64,000 nucleotides of DNA from positions 124,001 through 188,000 of the forward strand of contig NZ_JAFMOF010000001.1 of the NCBI RefSeq assembly GCF_017349075.1, written 5' to 3'. How positions within the stretch are numbered: position 1 is the first letter of the stretch; each line of letters begins with the position of its first letter. A model generated the notes under the pieces. That model was not told where the DNA came from. It made no database searches and saw only the letters and a list, made by a program, of their open reading frames with translations. Position numbers and translations under genes: made by a program. This document shows, piece after piece, positions 41,098 to 48,448 of the stretch. Source of the stretch: Streptomyces triculaminicus (GTDB taxonomy: Bacteria; Actinomycetota; Actinomycetes; Streptomycetales; Streptomycetaceae).

Positions 41098-41236
41098 AAC
41101 GAGCTGAACCCTTCCAATCGCTTACGTCGCAATGGCCGTCAATGGCGCAAAAAGAGCGCCGTTTCTCGGTCGACGGCGCCGTGCGACTCAGCAATTGTTA
41201 GCGGCGCGAAAACCCGCTGGCAAAGGTGTGACCTAC
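41098..41236 (-). promoter_or_regulatory. Promoter and structured 5' leader of transglycosylase B
   Basis: The -35 TTGCCA (41223-41218) and -10 TAACAAT (41200-41194) are 17 bases apart, exactly as in copy A. The ~90-base leader keeps the middle and inner stems unchanged; the outer stem has one extra G (GCGACGTAAG), shortening the helix to about 6 bp. Identity to copy A is high across the entire block and drops abruptly upstream of the -35 flank. The 28-base dyad 41322-41349 corresponds to 3788-3815. Confidence 0.65.
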
Positions 41237-41366
41237 TATGCGCAATCGGAATGGCGGGGGTCCGGGAAGCCGGGAAATCCCGGTTTCGCGCCTCAAGGAG
41301 GATCACTAATCGCTTTCGTAAGTGATCTGGCCCCTATGGGCGGCCTCACACGAGGACTCCCCGCGT

Positions 41367-41398
41367 CGCACCGTGCGCGAGGGTACGCGCACGGTGCG
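41367..41398. terminator. Terminator hairpin after the VOC gene
   Basis: A perfect 13-bp stem (41367-41379 with 41386-41398, CGCACCGTGCGCG) surrounds AGGGTA, 10 bases after the stop of the minus-strand VOC gene at 41408. Confidence 0.82.
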
Positions 41399-41407
41399 TC
41401 AGCGCTC

Positions 41408-41794
41408 TCAGCCGCGGTGGGCGCTGATGCAGAAGGGCTGGCCGGAGGGGTCCAGCAGGACCGTCCAGTGTGTGCCGCCCGGCTGGTGCTCGGGCTTGGT
41501 GGCGCCCAGGGAGATCAGGCGGTCCTCGGCGGCGGCGACGTCGTCGAAGCTCAGGTCGAGGTGGAAGACGAGCTCGTCCTGGGGCCAGCGCGGAGCTTCG
41601 AATCCCTTCGCCGTATAGAAGACATAACGCGTCGTGCCGTCGCTGATCATCGCGGCGGCGTCGCCGTAGGTCTCGGTGACCTTCCATCCCAGGGCGGCGG
41701 CATAGAACTCGGCGAGCGCCTTGCCGTCGTGGCCCCAGAAGGCCGCGCACTTCACCCGGGCCTCGTTCGCGGCCGCACCGGACGTATTGCTCAT
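41408..41794 (-). CDS. Glyoxalase/VOC-family protein
   Basis: The 128-residue protein has the VOC beta-alpha-beta-beta-beta pattern: VKCAAFWGHDGKALAEFYAAALGWKVTETYG at the start and FHLDLSFDDVAAAEDRLISLGATKPEHQPGGTHWTVLLDPSGQPFCI in the second module. Only part of the usual metal ligands are evident (H in FHLDL), so it may be an enzyme or a drug-binding protein. ATG 41794 (MSNTSG) has GAGGAG 11 bases upstream; the longer reading to 41818 is less likely. Function in this place is unknown. Confidence 0.82.
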   Translation of the reverse strand: MSNTSGAAANEARVKCAAFWGHDGKALAEFYAAALGWKVTETYGDAAAMISDGTTRYVFYTAKGFEAPRWPQDELVFHLDLSFDDVAAAEDRLISLGATKPEHQPGGTHWTVLLDPSGQPFCISAHRG

Positions 41795-41911
41795 GGGGAT
41801 CGCTGCTCCTCTTCGCAAGGAAATGAACCAAGGGGTGACGGGACATCCTCACGCCGAAGCGGCGCCCGTTCCGGGTCCGACACTAGGGGCGTTACAGGAC
41901 ACCGGCTGTCC

Positions 41912-42721
41912 TCAATCGAGGGCCCGCCCGGCCGGGCGAGGGGTCCGTCCCCGGGGGCGGTGGTCGCGGGTGCGCAGGTGGAAGGCCGCGGTTCCCAGCA
42001 GCCACATCGCGGCGAACCAGGCGGGCCCCAGGAGCAGCTGCCGGTACGGGACGGCGTGGGTGAAGCCCGCGGCCATGCTCACCTGCGTCGGTCCGTACTC
42101 CGGCAGCAGATGCACTCCGTCCTTGCTCGCCTCCGGATTGCTGATGGGGTTCTGCAGCATGGTGTCCAGGAGGCTGATCATGATGATGAGGAACATGCCC
42201 TCCAGCTCGTTGCGCAGGAACGAGCCGAGCAGGATGCCGATCCCGCCGTAGGCGACGGCCGCCGTGAACAGCCCGGCCGTCAGCAGGCCGGGCCGGACGG
42301 GGGCCCAGTAGCAGTGGACGACGGCGGTGGCGTAGGCGGCGATCAGGGCCGCCGCGAGCGTCATGGCGGCGACCTTGGCGACGAGCAGATGGACGCGGGG
42401 GTAGCCGGCGAAGGCCAGCCGGCGGTCGAAGGCCAGCGACTTGAAGGTGGTCATGAACATCATGAAGCCGACGATGAGGGTGACCGTGTTGACCGCCCCG
42501 GAGATCATCGTGAGGTGGTTGCCGTCGACGGTGAGGGTCCGTCCGGTCGCACGGAGCATGAAGCTCGCGGGCTTGCGGGCGACGAACCAGCTCTCGAGGC
42601 TGAGCCAGAGCGGAATGTAGAACAGGACCAGGACGAGGGCGAAGCGGTTGCGGGCGTGTTCGAGCAGGGCGAAGCCCACCGCCGTGCCGAGCCGCCGCCA
42701 CGTCCCGTTCACCCCGTTCAC
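41912..42721 (-). CDS. ABC-2-like membrane protein, partner of ABC ATPase
   Basis: The 269-residue protein has about six hydrophobic segments (FALVLVLFYIPLWLSL, TVTLIVGFMMFMTTF, LTAGLFTAAVAYGGIGILLGSF, GMFLIIMISLLDTM), like ABC-2 type permeases. GTG 42721 overlaps the stop of the ATPase gene (GTGA), and ABC-2 exporters commonly come as such a pair. It forms the pore of a small export system; the substrate is unknown. The text GVHLLPEYGPTQVSMAAGFTHAVPYRQL between late segments is probably an outside loop. Confidence 0.78.
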   Translation of the reverse strand: MNGVNGTWRRLGTAVGFALLEHARNRFALVLVLFYIPLWLSLESWFVARKPASFMLRATGRTLTVDGNHLTMISGAVNTVTLIVGFMMFMTTFKSLAFDRRLAFAGYPRVHLLVAKVAAMTLAAALIAAYATAVVHCYWAPVRPGLLTAGLFTAAVAYGGIGILLGSFLRNELEGMFLIIMISLLDTMLQNPISNPEASKDGVHLLPEYGPTQVSMAAGFTHAVPYRQLLLGPAWFAAMWLLGTAAFHLRTRDHRPRGRTPRPAGRALD

Positions 42722-43374
42722 CGGCCGTCGCCGTCCGCGGGGGCCGCCGTCCGGCCGCCGGGCTCCCACGGCTCGGCGACTCCCTCGCGCAGCCGGTGGA
42801 GCACGTCCAGCCGTTCGGCGTCCCAGGCGAGGTGGGAGACGACGAGCACGCAGCGCCCGCTGTCGCGAAGTCGGGCGGCGAGGCTCCAGAACCGCAGGTA
42901 CGTCTCCCAGTCGAAGCCCTGGTAGGGCTCGTCGAGCAACAGCACGCTCGGGTCGTGCATGAGGGCCAGGGTCAGGTTCAGTTTCTGCCGGGTTCCACCG
43001 CTGAGGTCGTCGACGCGGGTGTGGCGGTACTCGGCGAAGTGGAGCTCCTCGATGAGCTCCTCGGCGCGGCCGGTGCTCCGCAGTCCGTAGGCGGCCCGGA
43101 AGTACCGCACGTGCTGGTCGACGGTCAGGAAGTCGTTGAGCACGGTCTCCTGGGGGCAGTAGCCGAGCGATCCCCTGATGTCGACCTCGCCGGATCCGGC
43201 CGCGGTCTGGCCGCAGAGGATGCGCAGCAGGGTGGTCTTGCCCGCGCCGTTCTCCCCCACCATGCCGGCGAGGGTGCCCGGCCGGAGATCCAGCGAGACG
43301 CCGCGCAGCACCTGGCGGGATCCGTACGCCTTGCGTACGTCGCGCACGCGCAGGGCGTACGGCGTCACCGGCAT
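42718..43374 (-). CDS. ABC transporter ATP-binding protein
   Basis: The 218-residue protein has Walker A GENGAGKTT (about 40-48), Q-loop GYCPQETVLNDFLTV, signature LSGGTRQKLNLTLALMHDP and Walker B VLLLDEPYQGFDW, then the switch histidine in VLVVSHLAWD. It drives the membrane partner encoded by the overlapping downstream gene. Note that the residue after DEP is Y-Q-G-F-D, where many ATPases have T-x-G-L-D. The region before the gene contains the promoter of a divergent hydrolase but no obvious promoter for this gene. Confidence 0.92.
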   Translation of the reverse strand: MPVTPYALRVRDVRKAYGSRQVLRGVSLDLRPGTLAGMVGENGAGKTTLLRILCGQTAAGSGEVDIRGSLGYCPQETVLNDFLTVDQHVRYFRAAYGLRSTGRAEELIEELHFAEYRHTRVDDLSGGTRQKLNLTLALMHDPSVLLLDEPYQGFDWETYLRFWSLAARLRDSGRCVLVVSHLAWDAERLDVLHRLREGVAEPWEPGGRTAAPADGDGR

Positions 43375-43475
43375 CGCCTCACCCTTCCTCGTTCGCGCGT
43401 CTTCCCCATCGGCGGCCCGCCCGGCCCAACGAGGAGGAACGGGATTCGTTGCGCCGGGCGGGAACCGGTCACTCC

Positions 43476-43505
43476 TTGACCGCGAGACGAGACGTCTCGT
43501 ATGAT
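43476..43505 (+). promoter_or_regulatory. Promoter with palindromic operator of the alpha/beta hydrolase
   Basis: The -35 TTGACC (43476-43481) and the -10 TATGAT (43500-43505) are 18 bases apart. A perfect 14-bp palindrome ACGAGACGTCTCGT (43487-43500) fills the spacer, the usual place for a TetR-type repressor. The hydrolase starts at 43542. Confidence 0.8.
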
Positions 43506-43541
43506 CATGCCTGTCTTCGTCGGCCCCAAGAAGGAGAACCC

Positions 43542-44423
43542 ATGGAACACTTCATCGACGCGGCACCCGGCATCCGCCTCTGGGCGGAGGAGCGCGGCGC
43601 CGCCGACGCCCCGCCGCTGCTGCTGATCATGGGAGCGCAGGCCTCCGGCATGGGCTGGCCGGACGAGCTGGTCGACGCGCTCGCCGTCCATCACCGGGTG
43701 ATCCGCTACGACCACCGCGACACGGGCCGCTCCAGCCGGCCCTTCGAGCGGCAGCCCTACGCCATCGCCGACCTCGCGCGGGATGCCGTCGCGGTCCTGG
43801 ACGGCCTGGGCATCGAACGCGCCCACATCGCCGGGCTGTCACTGGGCGGCCTGCTGGCGCAGCTGCTGATCGCCGACCATCCCGGCCGGCTGCTCAGCGC
43901 CACGCTGATGGGTACGTGCGCCCTCAGCACCGCCCCCTACACCCGCCCCGACGGCACCCTGGTTCCGGCCACGGAGCTGCCCGGCATCGCGCCCGAGGTG
44001 CTGGAGATGTGGGCCCGGCCCGTCGAGGACCGTGGACTCGAGGCCGAGCTGGACCGGCGCGTCGAACACTGGCGGGTGCTGAGCGGCGGCCACATCCCGT
44101 TCGACGCGGAGTACTTCCGCGCGCTCGAGCGGCGGATCGTCGAACACACCGGGCACCACACCGCCGGCACCGCGCACGGCCGCGCCGACGACTCGGGGCT
44201 GCTGCGCACCGAGGAGCTGGCCGCGAACCGCGTGCCCACCCTCGTCGTCTCCGCCCCCGCCGAGCCGGTCTTCCCGCCGCCGCACCCGCAGCACCTCGCC
44301 CAGGCCGTCCGCGGGGCGCGCGTCGTGGAGATCCCGGGCATGGGCCACGCCCTGCCCCGCGAGGTGCTCGCCCCGCTGGCCGCCGCGATCATCGGTCACA
44401 CCACCGGCCGGGCCGCGGCCTGA
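43542..44423 (+). CDS. Alpha/beta-fold hydrolase
   Basis: The 293-residue protein has the alpha/beta hydrolase pattern: PPLLLIMGAQASGMGWPDELVDALA (oxyanion-hole loop), RYDHRDTGRSSRPF, nucleophile elbow GLSLGG near residue 99, an acid in the late strand TLVVSAPAEPVF and the histidine in GMGHALPREVLAPL. This type hydrolyses esters or lactones; several actinomycete relatives are antibiotic-tailoring or resistance enzymes. AAGGAG lies 7 bases before the ATG. Its strong promoter with an operator in the spacer suggests a tightly repressed single gene. The repressor is not adjacent. Confidence 0.9.
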   Translation: MEHFIDAAPGIRLWAEERGAADAPPLLLIMGAQASGMGWPDELVDALAVHHRVIRYDHRDTGRSSRPFERQPYAIADLARDAVAVLDGLGIERAHIAGLSLGGLLAQLLIADHPGRLLSATLMGTCALSTAPYTRPDGTLVPATELPGIAPEVLEMWARPVEDRGLEAELDRRVEHWRVLSGGHIPFDAEYFRALERRIVEHTGHHTAGTAHGRADDSGLLRTEELAANRVPTLVVSAPAEPVFPPPHPQHLAQAVRGARVVEIPGMGHALPREVLAPLAAAIIGHTTGRAAA

Positions 44424-44430
44424 GCCCGCC

Positions 44431-44460
44431 CGGCGGCCGCTTTCCTCAAGGAGGCCGCCG
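44431..44460. terminator. Bidirectional terminator between hydrolase and MocR genes
   Basis: CGGCGGCC (44431-44438) pairs with GGCCGCCG (44453-44460); TCCT and AGGA inside the loop can extend the stem. It lies between the two convergent stop codons (44423 and 44476). Confidence 0.7.
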
Positions 44461-44475
44461 GCGGCCCGGGCGGCC

Positions 44476-45795
44476 TCATCCCCCGTATGTGGCCTGCGAC
44501 TCGCCCAGGACGGCCGCGAAGTCCCGGGCCAGGCGCGCCCCGTCGGACGTCGGCAGCGCGGCGGTGGTGATCCGCACTCCCGGTGCGGAGCCGATCCGGA
44601 AGCGGGCCCCGGCGGCGACCCACCAGCCGTGCGAGCGCAGCCCGTTGACAACGGCCGACTCGTCCCGCACCGGCACCCACACGTTCATGCCGCTGGCGCC
44701 GTGGGCCGCGATGCCGTGCCGCCCGAGTTCGTCGATCAGGGTCCGGCGCCGCCGTGCGTACGCCTCCCGCGCCCGCCCGACGAGCGCGCTCGTCGCGGCG
44801 TCCACCATCAGGCCGAGCACGGTCTCCTGGAGCAGATGGCTCACCCAGCCGGAGGTGAGCAGCAGCCGCCCGTCGTGCCGGGCCAGCGTGGTCGCGTCGC
44901 ACGCCGCGGCGGCCCATCGCAGGTCCGTTCCCAGGAACTTCGTGACGGTCCGTACGTGCGCCCAGCGCGCCAGGCCGGCCCCGGTCACCGAGTGGAGGGG
45001 GGCTCCGGCGATCTCGGTGGCGAAGTCGTTCTCGATCACGAGCACGTCGGGGGCCTCGCACAGGACGCCGGCGAGCGCGTCGCGGCGCGCGGCCGAGAAG
45101 CACCCGCCGTACGGGTTCTGGGCGCGGGGGACGCACACGACGGCCCGTACACCCTCCCGGAGCGCGGCGCGCAGCGCCTCGGGCCGCATGCCCTCGTCGT
45201 CGACCGCGACCGCGACCGTGCGCAGGCCGAGGGCCGTGACGAGGTCGAGGAGGTGGTGGTAGCCGGGATCCTCCACGGCCACGGCGTCGCCCGGCCGGAG
45301 CTCGACGGACAGCAGCCGTCCGATCATGTCCAGCGCCCCGTGGGCGAACGTGACGTGCCCGGCCGGAACGCCGTCGGCCGCCAGCCACTCGCGGACCGTC
45401 TCCTCCAGGCGCGGCAGGCGTGGCACCGAGCGGTGCGAGCGGCTGCCGGGCGAGAGGCGTACGGGCGGCACCAGCTCGGGCAGGAGGGCGGGGTCGGGGT
45501 GTCCTCCGGCCAGGTCGCGCAGCCCTTCGGGCACCTTCGGCGGCCGCCGCGACGCCACGCCGGGGCCCTCCGCGACGACCGTGCCGCCGCGGCCGCGGGT
45601 GACCACGATGCCGCGCTGCCGCAGTTCCTTGTAGGCGGTCGCGACGGTGCCGGGGCTGACGCCGAGGTCGTCCGCGAGCCGGCGCACCGGCGGGAGGGCG
45701 GCGCCGGGCTCCAGGGCACCTTCGGTGACGGCGCGTTCGACCGAGGCGGAAATGGCCTTGGCCGTACCGCCGGTGATCCCATATCGTATTGCCAC
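44476..45795 (-). CDS. MocR-type GntR/aminotransferase regulator
   Basis: The 439-residue protein has an N-terminal GntR winged helix (about 10-75: LEPGAALPPVRRLADDLGVSPGTVATAYKELRQRGIVVT) joined to a fold-type I aminotransferase domain. Aminotransferase landmarks are AVEDPGYHHLLDL, the aspartate in VIENDFATEI and the PLP lysine in TVTKFLGTDLRW. MocR proteins use PLP or a PLP adduct as signal and usually control the divergent gene. Here that is an MFS gene. GTG 45795 is leaderless: -35 TTGCCG and -10 CATAAT (17-base spacer) end 7 bases before it, with a palindrome over the -10. Confidence 0.92.
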   Translation of the reverse strand: MAIRYGITGGTAKAISASVERAVTEGALEPGAALPPVRRLADDLGVSPGTVATAYKELRQRGIVVTRGRGGTVVAEGPGVASRRPPKVPEGLRDLAGGHPDPALLPELVPPVRLSPGSRSHRSVPRLPRLEETVREWLAADGVPAGHVTFAHGALDMIGRLLSVELRPGDAVAVEDPGYHHLLDLVTALGLRTVAVAVDDEGMRPEALRAALREGVRAVVCVPRAQNPYGGCFSAARRDALAGVLCEAPDVLVIENDFATEIAGAPLHSVTGAGLARWAHVRTVTKFLGTDLRWAAAACDATTLARHDGRLLLTSGWVSHLLQETVLGLMVDAATSALVGRAREAYARRRRTLIDELGRHGIAAHGASGMNVWVPVRDESAVVNGLRSHGWWVAAGARFRIGSAPGVRITTAALPTSDGARLARDFAAVLGESQATYGG

Positions 45796-45802
45796 GTAAC
45801 TG

Positions 45803-45831
45803 ATTATGTATCAATACATAGCCGACGGCAA
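45803..45831 (-). promoter_or_regulatory. MocR promoter and operator
   Basis: Read on the minus strand, TTGCCG (45831-45826) and CATAAT (45808-45803) are 17 bases apart. The perfect palindrome TATGTAT-CA-ATACATA (45805-45820) covers the -10 and part of the spacer. Its A+T-rich sequence stands out from the surroundings and should be the MocR binding site controlling both divergent genes. Confidence 0.82.
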
Positions 45832-45882
45832 GCGTTTCGAACGCCGGATGCCGGACGTCGGACGAGGGACCAGGGGGAGATC

Positions 45883-47172
45883 GTGAGCCCGACGCAGCGG
45901 TGGGCCGCACTGACAGCACGCATACCGGGAGGCCGGGACGGGCGGCGCATGCTCGCGGTCGCACTGGTCGACCGCACCGGCAACGGCCTGTGGGCCGCGA
46001 CCTCGGTGCTGTACTTCACCTTCGTCACCGGGCTGAGCGTGGCCCAGGTGGGCACGCTGGCGGCCGTCGCCGGGGTCGCCGGCATCGCGGGGGCACCGGT
46101 CGGCGGCAGGCTGGCGGACCGCTTTCCGCTCACCCGGGTGCTCGCCGCCTGCCAGGTACTGCGCGCGGCGTCCGCCCTCGGGCTGCTGCTGACCACCGAC
46201 TTCACGCCGCTGCTGGTGCTCTCGGCGCTCGCCGGGTTCGGCGACAGGGCGGCCAGCGTGCTCACCAAGCTGTACGGCACCCGCGTCGCGGGCGCCGAGC
46301 GCGTGCGCTACCAGGCGGTCAACCGCACGGTCGCCAACGTCGGCTGGGCCCTCGGCGGCCTCGGCGCGGCCGCCGCCCTCGCCGCCGGCACCACCACCGT
46401 CTACCGGGTCCTGCTCGTCGGCGACGCCCTCTCCTTCGTCGCGGCCGCGGCGATCACCCTGAGCTGCGCGGAGGCCACCGCACCGGCCCGCGTCGTCGCC
46501 ACCGGCGGCCGGGCCGCCGCCGGCGTGCGCGCCACCAGCCCCTGGCGCGACCGGACCTACCTGGCCTACGTGGCCACCGACACGGTGCTCTTCCTCGACG
46601 ACGCGATCTTCAAGGTCGGGCTGTCCCTGTGGGCCGTCCATGCCACCGACGCCCCGCACGGCCTCGTGCCCCTGCTGATGGTCCTCAACAACGTGATGGT
46701 CGTGGGCCTCCAGGTCCCTCTGGCCCGGTTCGGTGCCACGACGAGCGCGGCCCGCCGCCTCCTGCTGCCGCTCTCCCTCACCTTCCTGGCCTCCGGCGTC
46801 GCCATGGCGGCCTCCGCCGTGCACGGGGCCGTGCCCGCGAGCATCGCCCTGACCGCGGCGGCCGTCGGCTTCACCCTCGCCGAGATGCTGCACGCCACCG
46901 TCTCGTGGGAGCTGTCCGTCGCCCTCGCCCCCGAGGAGTCCCAGGGCTCCTACCTCGGCGTCCACGGCCTGGCCCAGGCGAGCCAGCGCGCGGTCGGCCC
47001 CCTGGCCGTCACCGCCGCCATCGCCGCCGGCCCCCTCGGCTGGACCGCCTTCGGCACGGTCATCGCCGCCGCCTGTCTGGCCCAGCACCGCCTCGTGCGC
47101 CCCGGGCCGCCCGAGCCGTCCGCCCCGTCCCCGGCCGAGCCGGTGGCCGGCCACGCGGACCCGGTCGGGTGA
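45883..47172 (+). CDS. MFS transporter
   Basis: The 429-residue protein has 12 hydrophobic segments with a motif-A loop GGRLADRFPLTRVLAA after TM2 and the MFS_1 pattern. The first TM includes ALVDRTGNGLWAATSVLYF. GTG 45883 follows GGGGGAGA at 4-5 bases. It is divergent from the MocR regulator and shares its operator region, so it is the probable target. MocR/MFS pairs often handle amino-acid- or vitamin-B6-linked compounds, but the substrate cannot be read here. The last 25 residues are Pro/Glu-rich and cytoplasmic. Confidence 0.88.
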   Translation: MSPTQRWAALTARIPGGRDGRRMLAVALVDRTGNGLWAATSVLYFTFVTGLSVAQVGTLAAVAGVAGIAGAPVGGRLADRFPLTRVLAACQVLRAASALGLLLTTDFTPLLVLSALAGFGDRAASVLTKLYGTRVAGAERVRYQAVNRTVANVGWALGGLGAAAALAAGTTTVYRVLLVGDALSFVAAAAITLSCAEATAPARVVATGGRAAAGVRATSPWRDRTYLAYVATDTVLFLDDAIFKVGLSLWAVHATDAPHGLVPLLMVLNNVMVVGLQVPLARFGATTSAARRLLLPLSLTFLASGVAMAASAVHGAVPASIALTAAAVGFTLAEMLHATVSWELSVALAPEESQGSYLGVHGLAQASQRAVGPLAVTAAIAAGPLGWTAFGTVIAAACLAQHRLVRPGPPEPSAPSPAEPVAGHADPVG

Positions 47173-47234
47173 CCTTGGGGGGCGCGGGCCTTCCGCGGGC
47201 CGGGCCGCCGGGCCCCGTCCGGTATGACACCGTC

Positions 47235-47705
47235 ATGCAGAAGATCACGCCCTTCCTGTGGTTCGACGACCAGGCCGAGGAGGCGGTGCGGCACTACATG
47301 TCCGTCTTCGACGACTCCCGGATCGTGGAGACGCAGCGCTACGGCGAGGCCGGGCCGGGGAAGGCCGGAACGGTCATGACCATCGCCTTCGAGCTCGCCG
47401 GGCAGCAGTTCATCGCCCTCAACGGCGGTCCGCACTTCACCTTCAACGAGGCCGTCTCCCTGTCGGTCGACTGCGCCACGCAGGAGGAGGTCGACACGCT
47501 CTGGGCCAGGCTCGGCGAGGGCGGCGAGGAGGGCCAGTGCGGCTGGCTGAAGGACCGCTACGGCCTGTGGTGGCAGATCAACCCGCGCAGGCTGACCGAG
47601 CTGCTGGGCGATCCCGACCCGGTCAGGGCGGGCCGGGTCATGAAGGCCATGCTCCAGATGAAGAAGATCGACATTCAGGCCCTGGTGGACGCCTACGAGC
47701 AGTGA
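47235..47705 (+). CDS. PhnB-like VOC-family protein
   Basis: The 156-residue protein begins MQKITPFLWFDDQAEEAVRHYMSVFDDSRIVETQRYGEAGPGKAGTVMTI and has WLKDRYGLWWQINPRRLTELL, the marks of the PhnB/3-demethylubiquinone-methyltransferase-like VOC group. Despite the old name these are usually small binding or unknown-function proteins. The C-terminus AGRVMKAMLQMKKIDIQAL is characteristic. A TATGAC box ends 6 bases before the ATG, suggesting a leaderless transcript independent of the MFS gene 62 bases upstream. Confidence 0.88.
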   Translation: MQKITPFLWFDDQAEEAVRHYMSVFDDSRIVETQRYGEAGPGKAGTVMTIAFELAGQQFIALNGGPHFTFNEAVSLSVDCATQEEVDTLWARLGEGGEEGQCGWLKDRYGLWWQINPRRLTELLGDPDPVRAGRVMKAMLQMKKIDIQALVDAYEQ

Positions 47706-47745
47706 ACCCACCGGCCGGCGGGCCACGCACGGCCGGTGCGGCGGC

Positions 47746-48327
47746 CTATTTCGGCCGGCCCCCGTCGGCGTAGCGGTGCCGGGCCCACGCCGGCAGCCCG
47801 AACCAGCACAGCAGGAACCACGTGCTCAGCCCCGCGACGAGCCAGGGCACCGCGGAGGAGTGCAGGGCGATGCGCAGGACGAGCAGCAGCGCCGAGACGA
47901 TCGTGGCCAGCAGCAGCACCACGCCCACGAGCGTCAGCCGGGAGGCCCAGACGACGGTCTGGGGTTTGAGGCGGTGCCCGGTGACGAGCCGGTGGAAGGA
48001 GACGGGCCCGATGAGGGCGCCCATGGTGGCCGCGCCGAGCACGACGGTGACGATGTAGATGGCGCGGTCCGTGGCCGTGAGGGCGGTGAACTTCGGCGAG
48101 AAGACGACGGTCAGCAGGAAGCCGAAGAGGATCTGGACGCCGGTCTGGGCGACGCGGACCTCCTGGAGCAGCTCGTTCCAGCGGCGGTCGGCGCGTTCCT
48201 CCTGCGTCTCGTGACGCCCGGTCGCCGCCCGGTCACCTGCCGGCGTGCCGAGGGCGTCCTCCGCGCCCCGGCCCCGCCGCGCGCCGGGGCCGTCCGGGGT
48301 GCCGTCGTGTGCTCCGTTGCGCGGCAT
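47746..48327 (-). CDS. DUF6328-type membrane protein
   Basis: The 193-residue protein has a hydrophilic, Gly/Arg-rich N-terminal third. The family core ETQEERADRRWNELLQEVRVAQTGVQILFGFLLTVVFSPKF follows, and then four hydrophobic segments (IYIVTVVLGAATMGALIG, ASRLTLVGVVLLLATIVSALLLVL, AVPWLVAGLSTWFLLCWFGL). Function is unknown. ATG 48327 is the only start that fits; AAGGGACGG lies 7-15 bases before it. It is divergent from the SpoIIE gene and the start regions are 121 bases apart. Confidence 0.82.
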   Translation of the reverse strand: MPRNGAHDGTPDGPGARRGRGAEDALGTPAGDRAATGRHETQEERADRRWNELLQEVRVAQTGVQILFGFLLTVVFSPKFTALTATDRAIYIVTVVLGAATMGALIGPVSFHRLVTGHRLKPQTVVWASRLTLVGVVLLLATIVSALLLVLRIALHSSAVPWLVAGLSTWFLLCWFGLPAWARHRYADGGRPK

Positions 48328-48448
48328 GCTCGTCCGTCCCTTCGTCCCGCCCACGCTGCCGTCACCGGGCGCCCTCCGCATCCGGAGAGGACCACAGGGT
48401 GGCGCGTACCGTTCGCGCCGCGGAAGAGGGCGGGGTAGACATAGGGGT

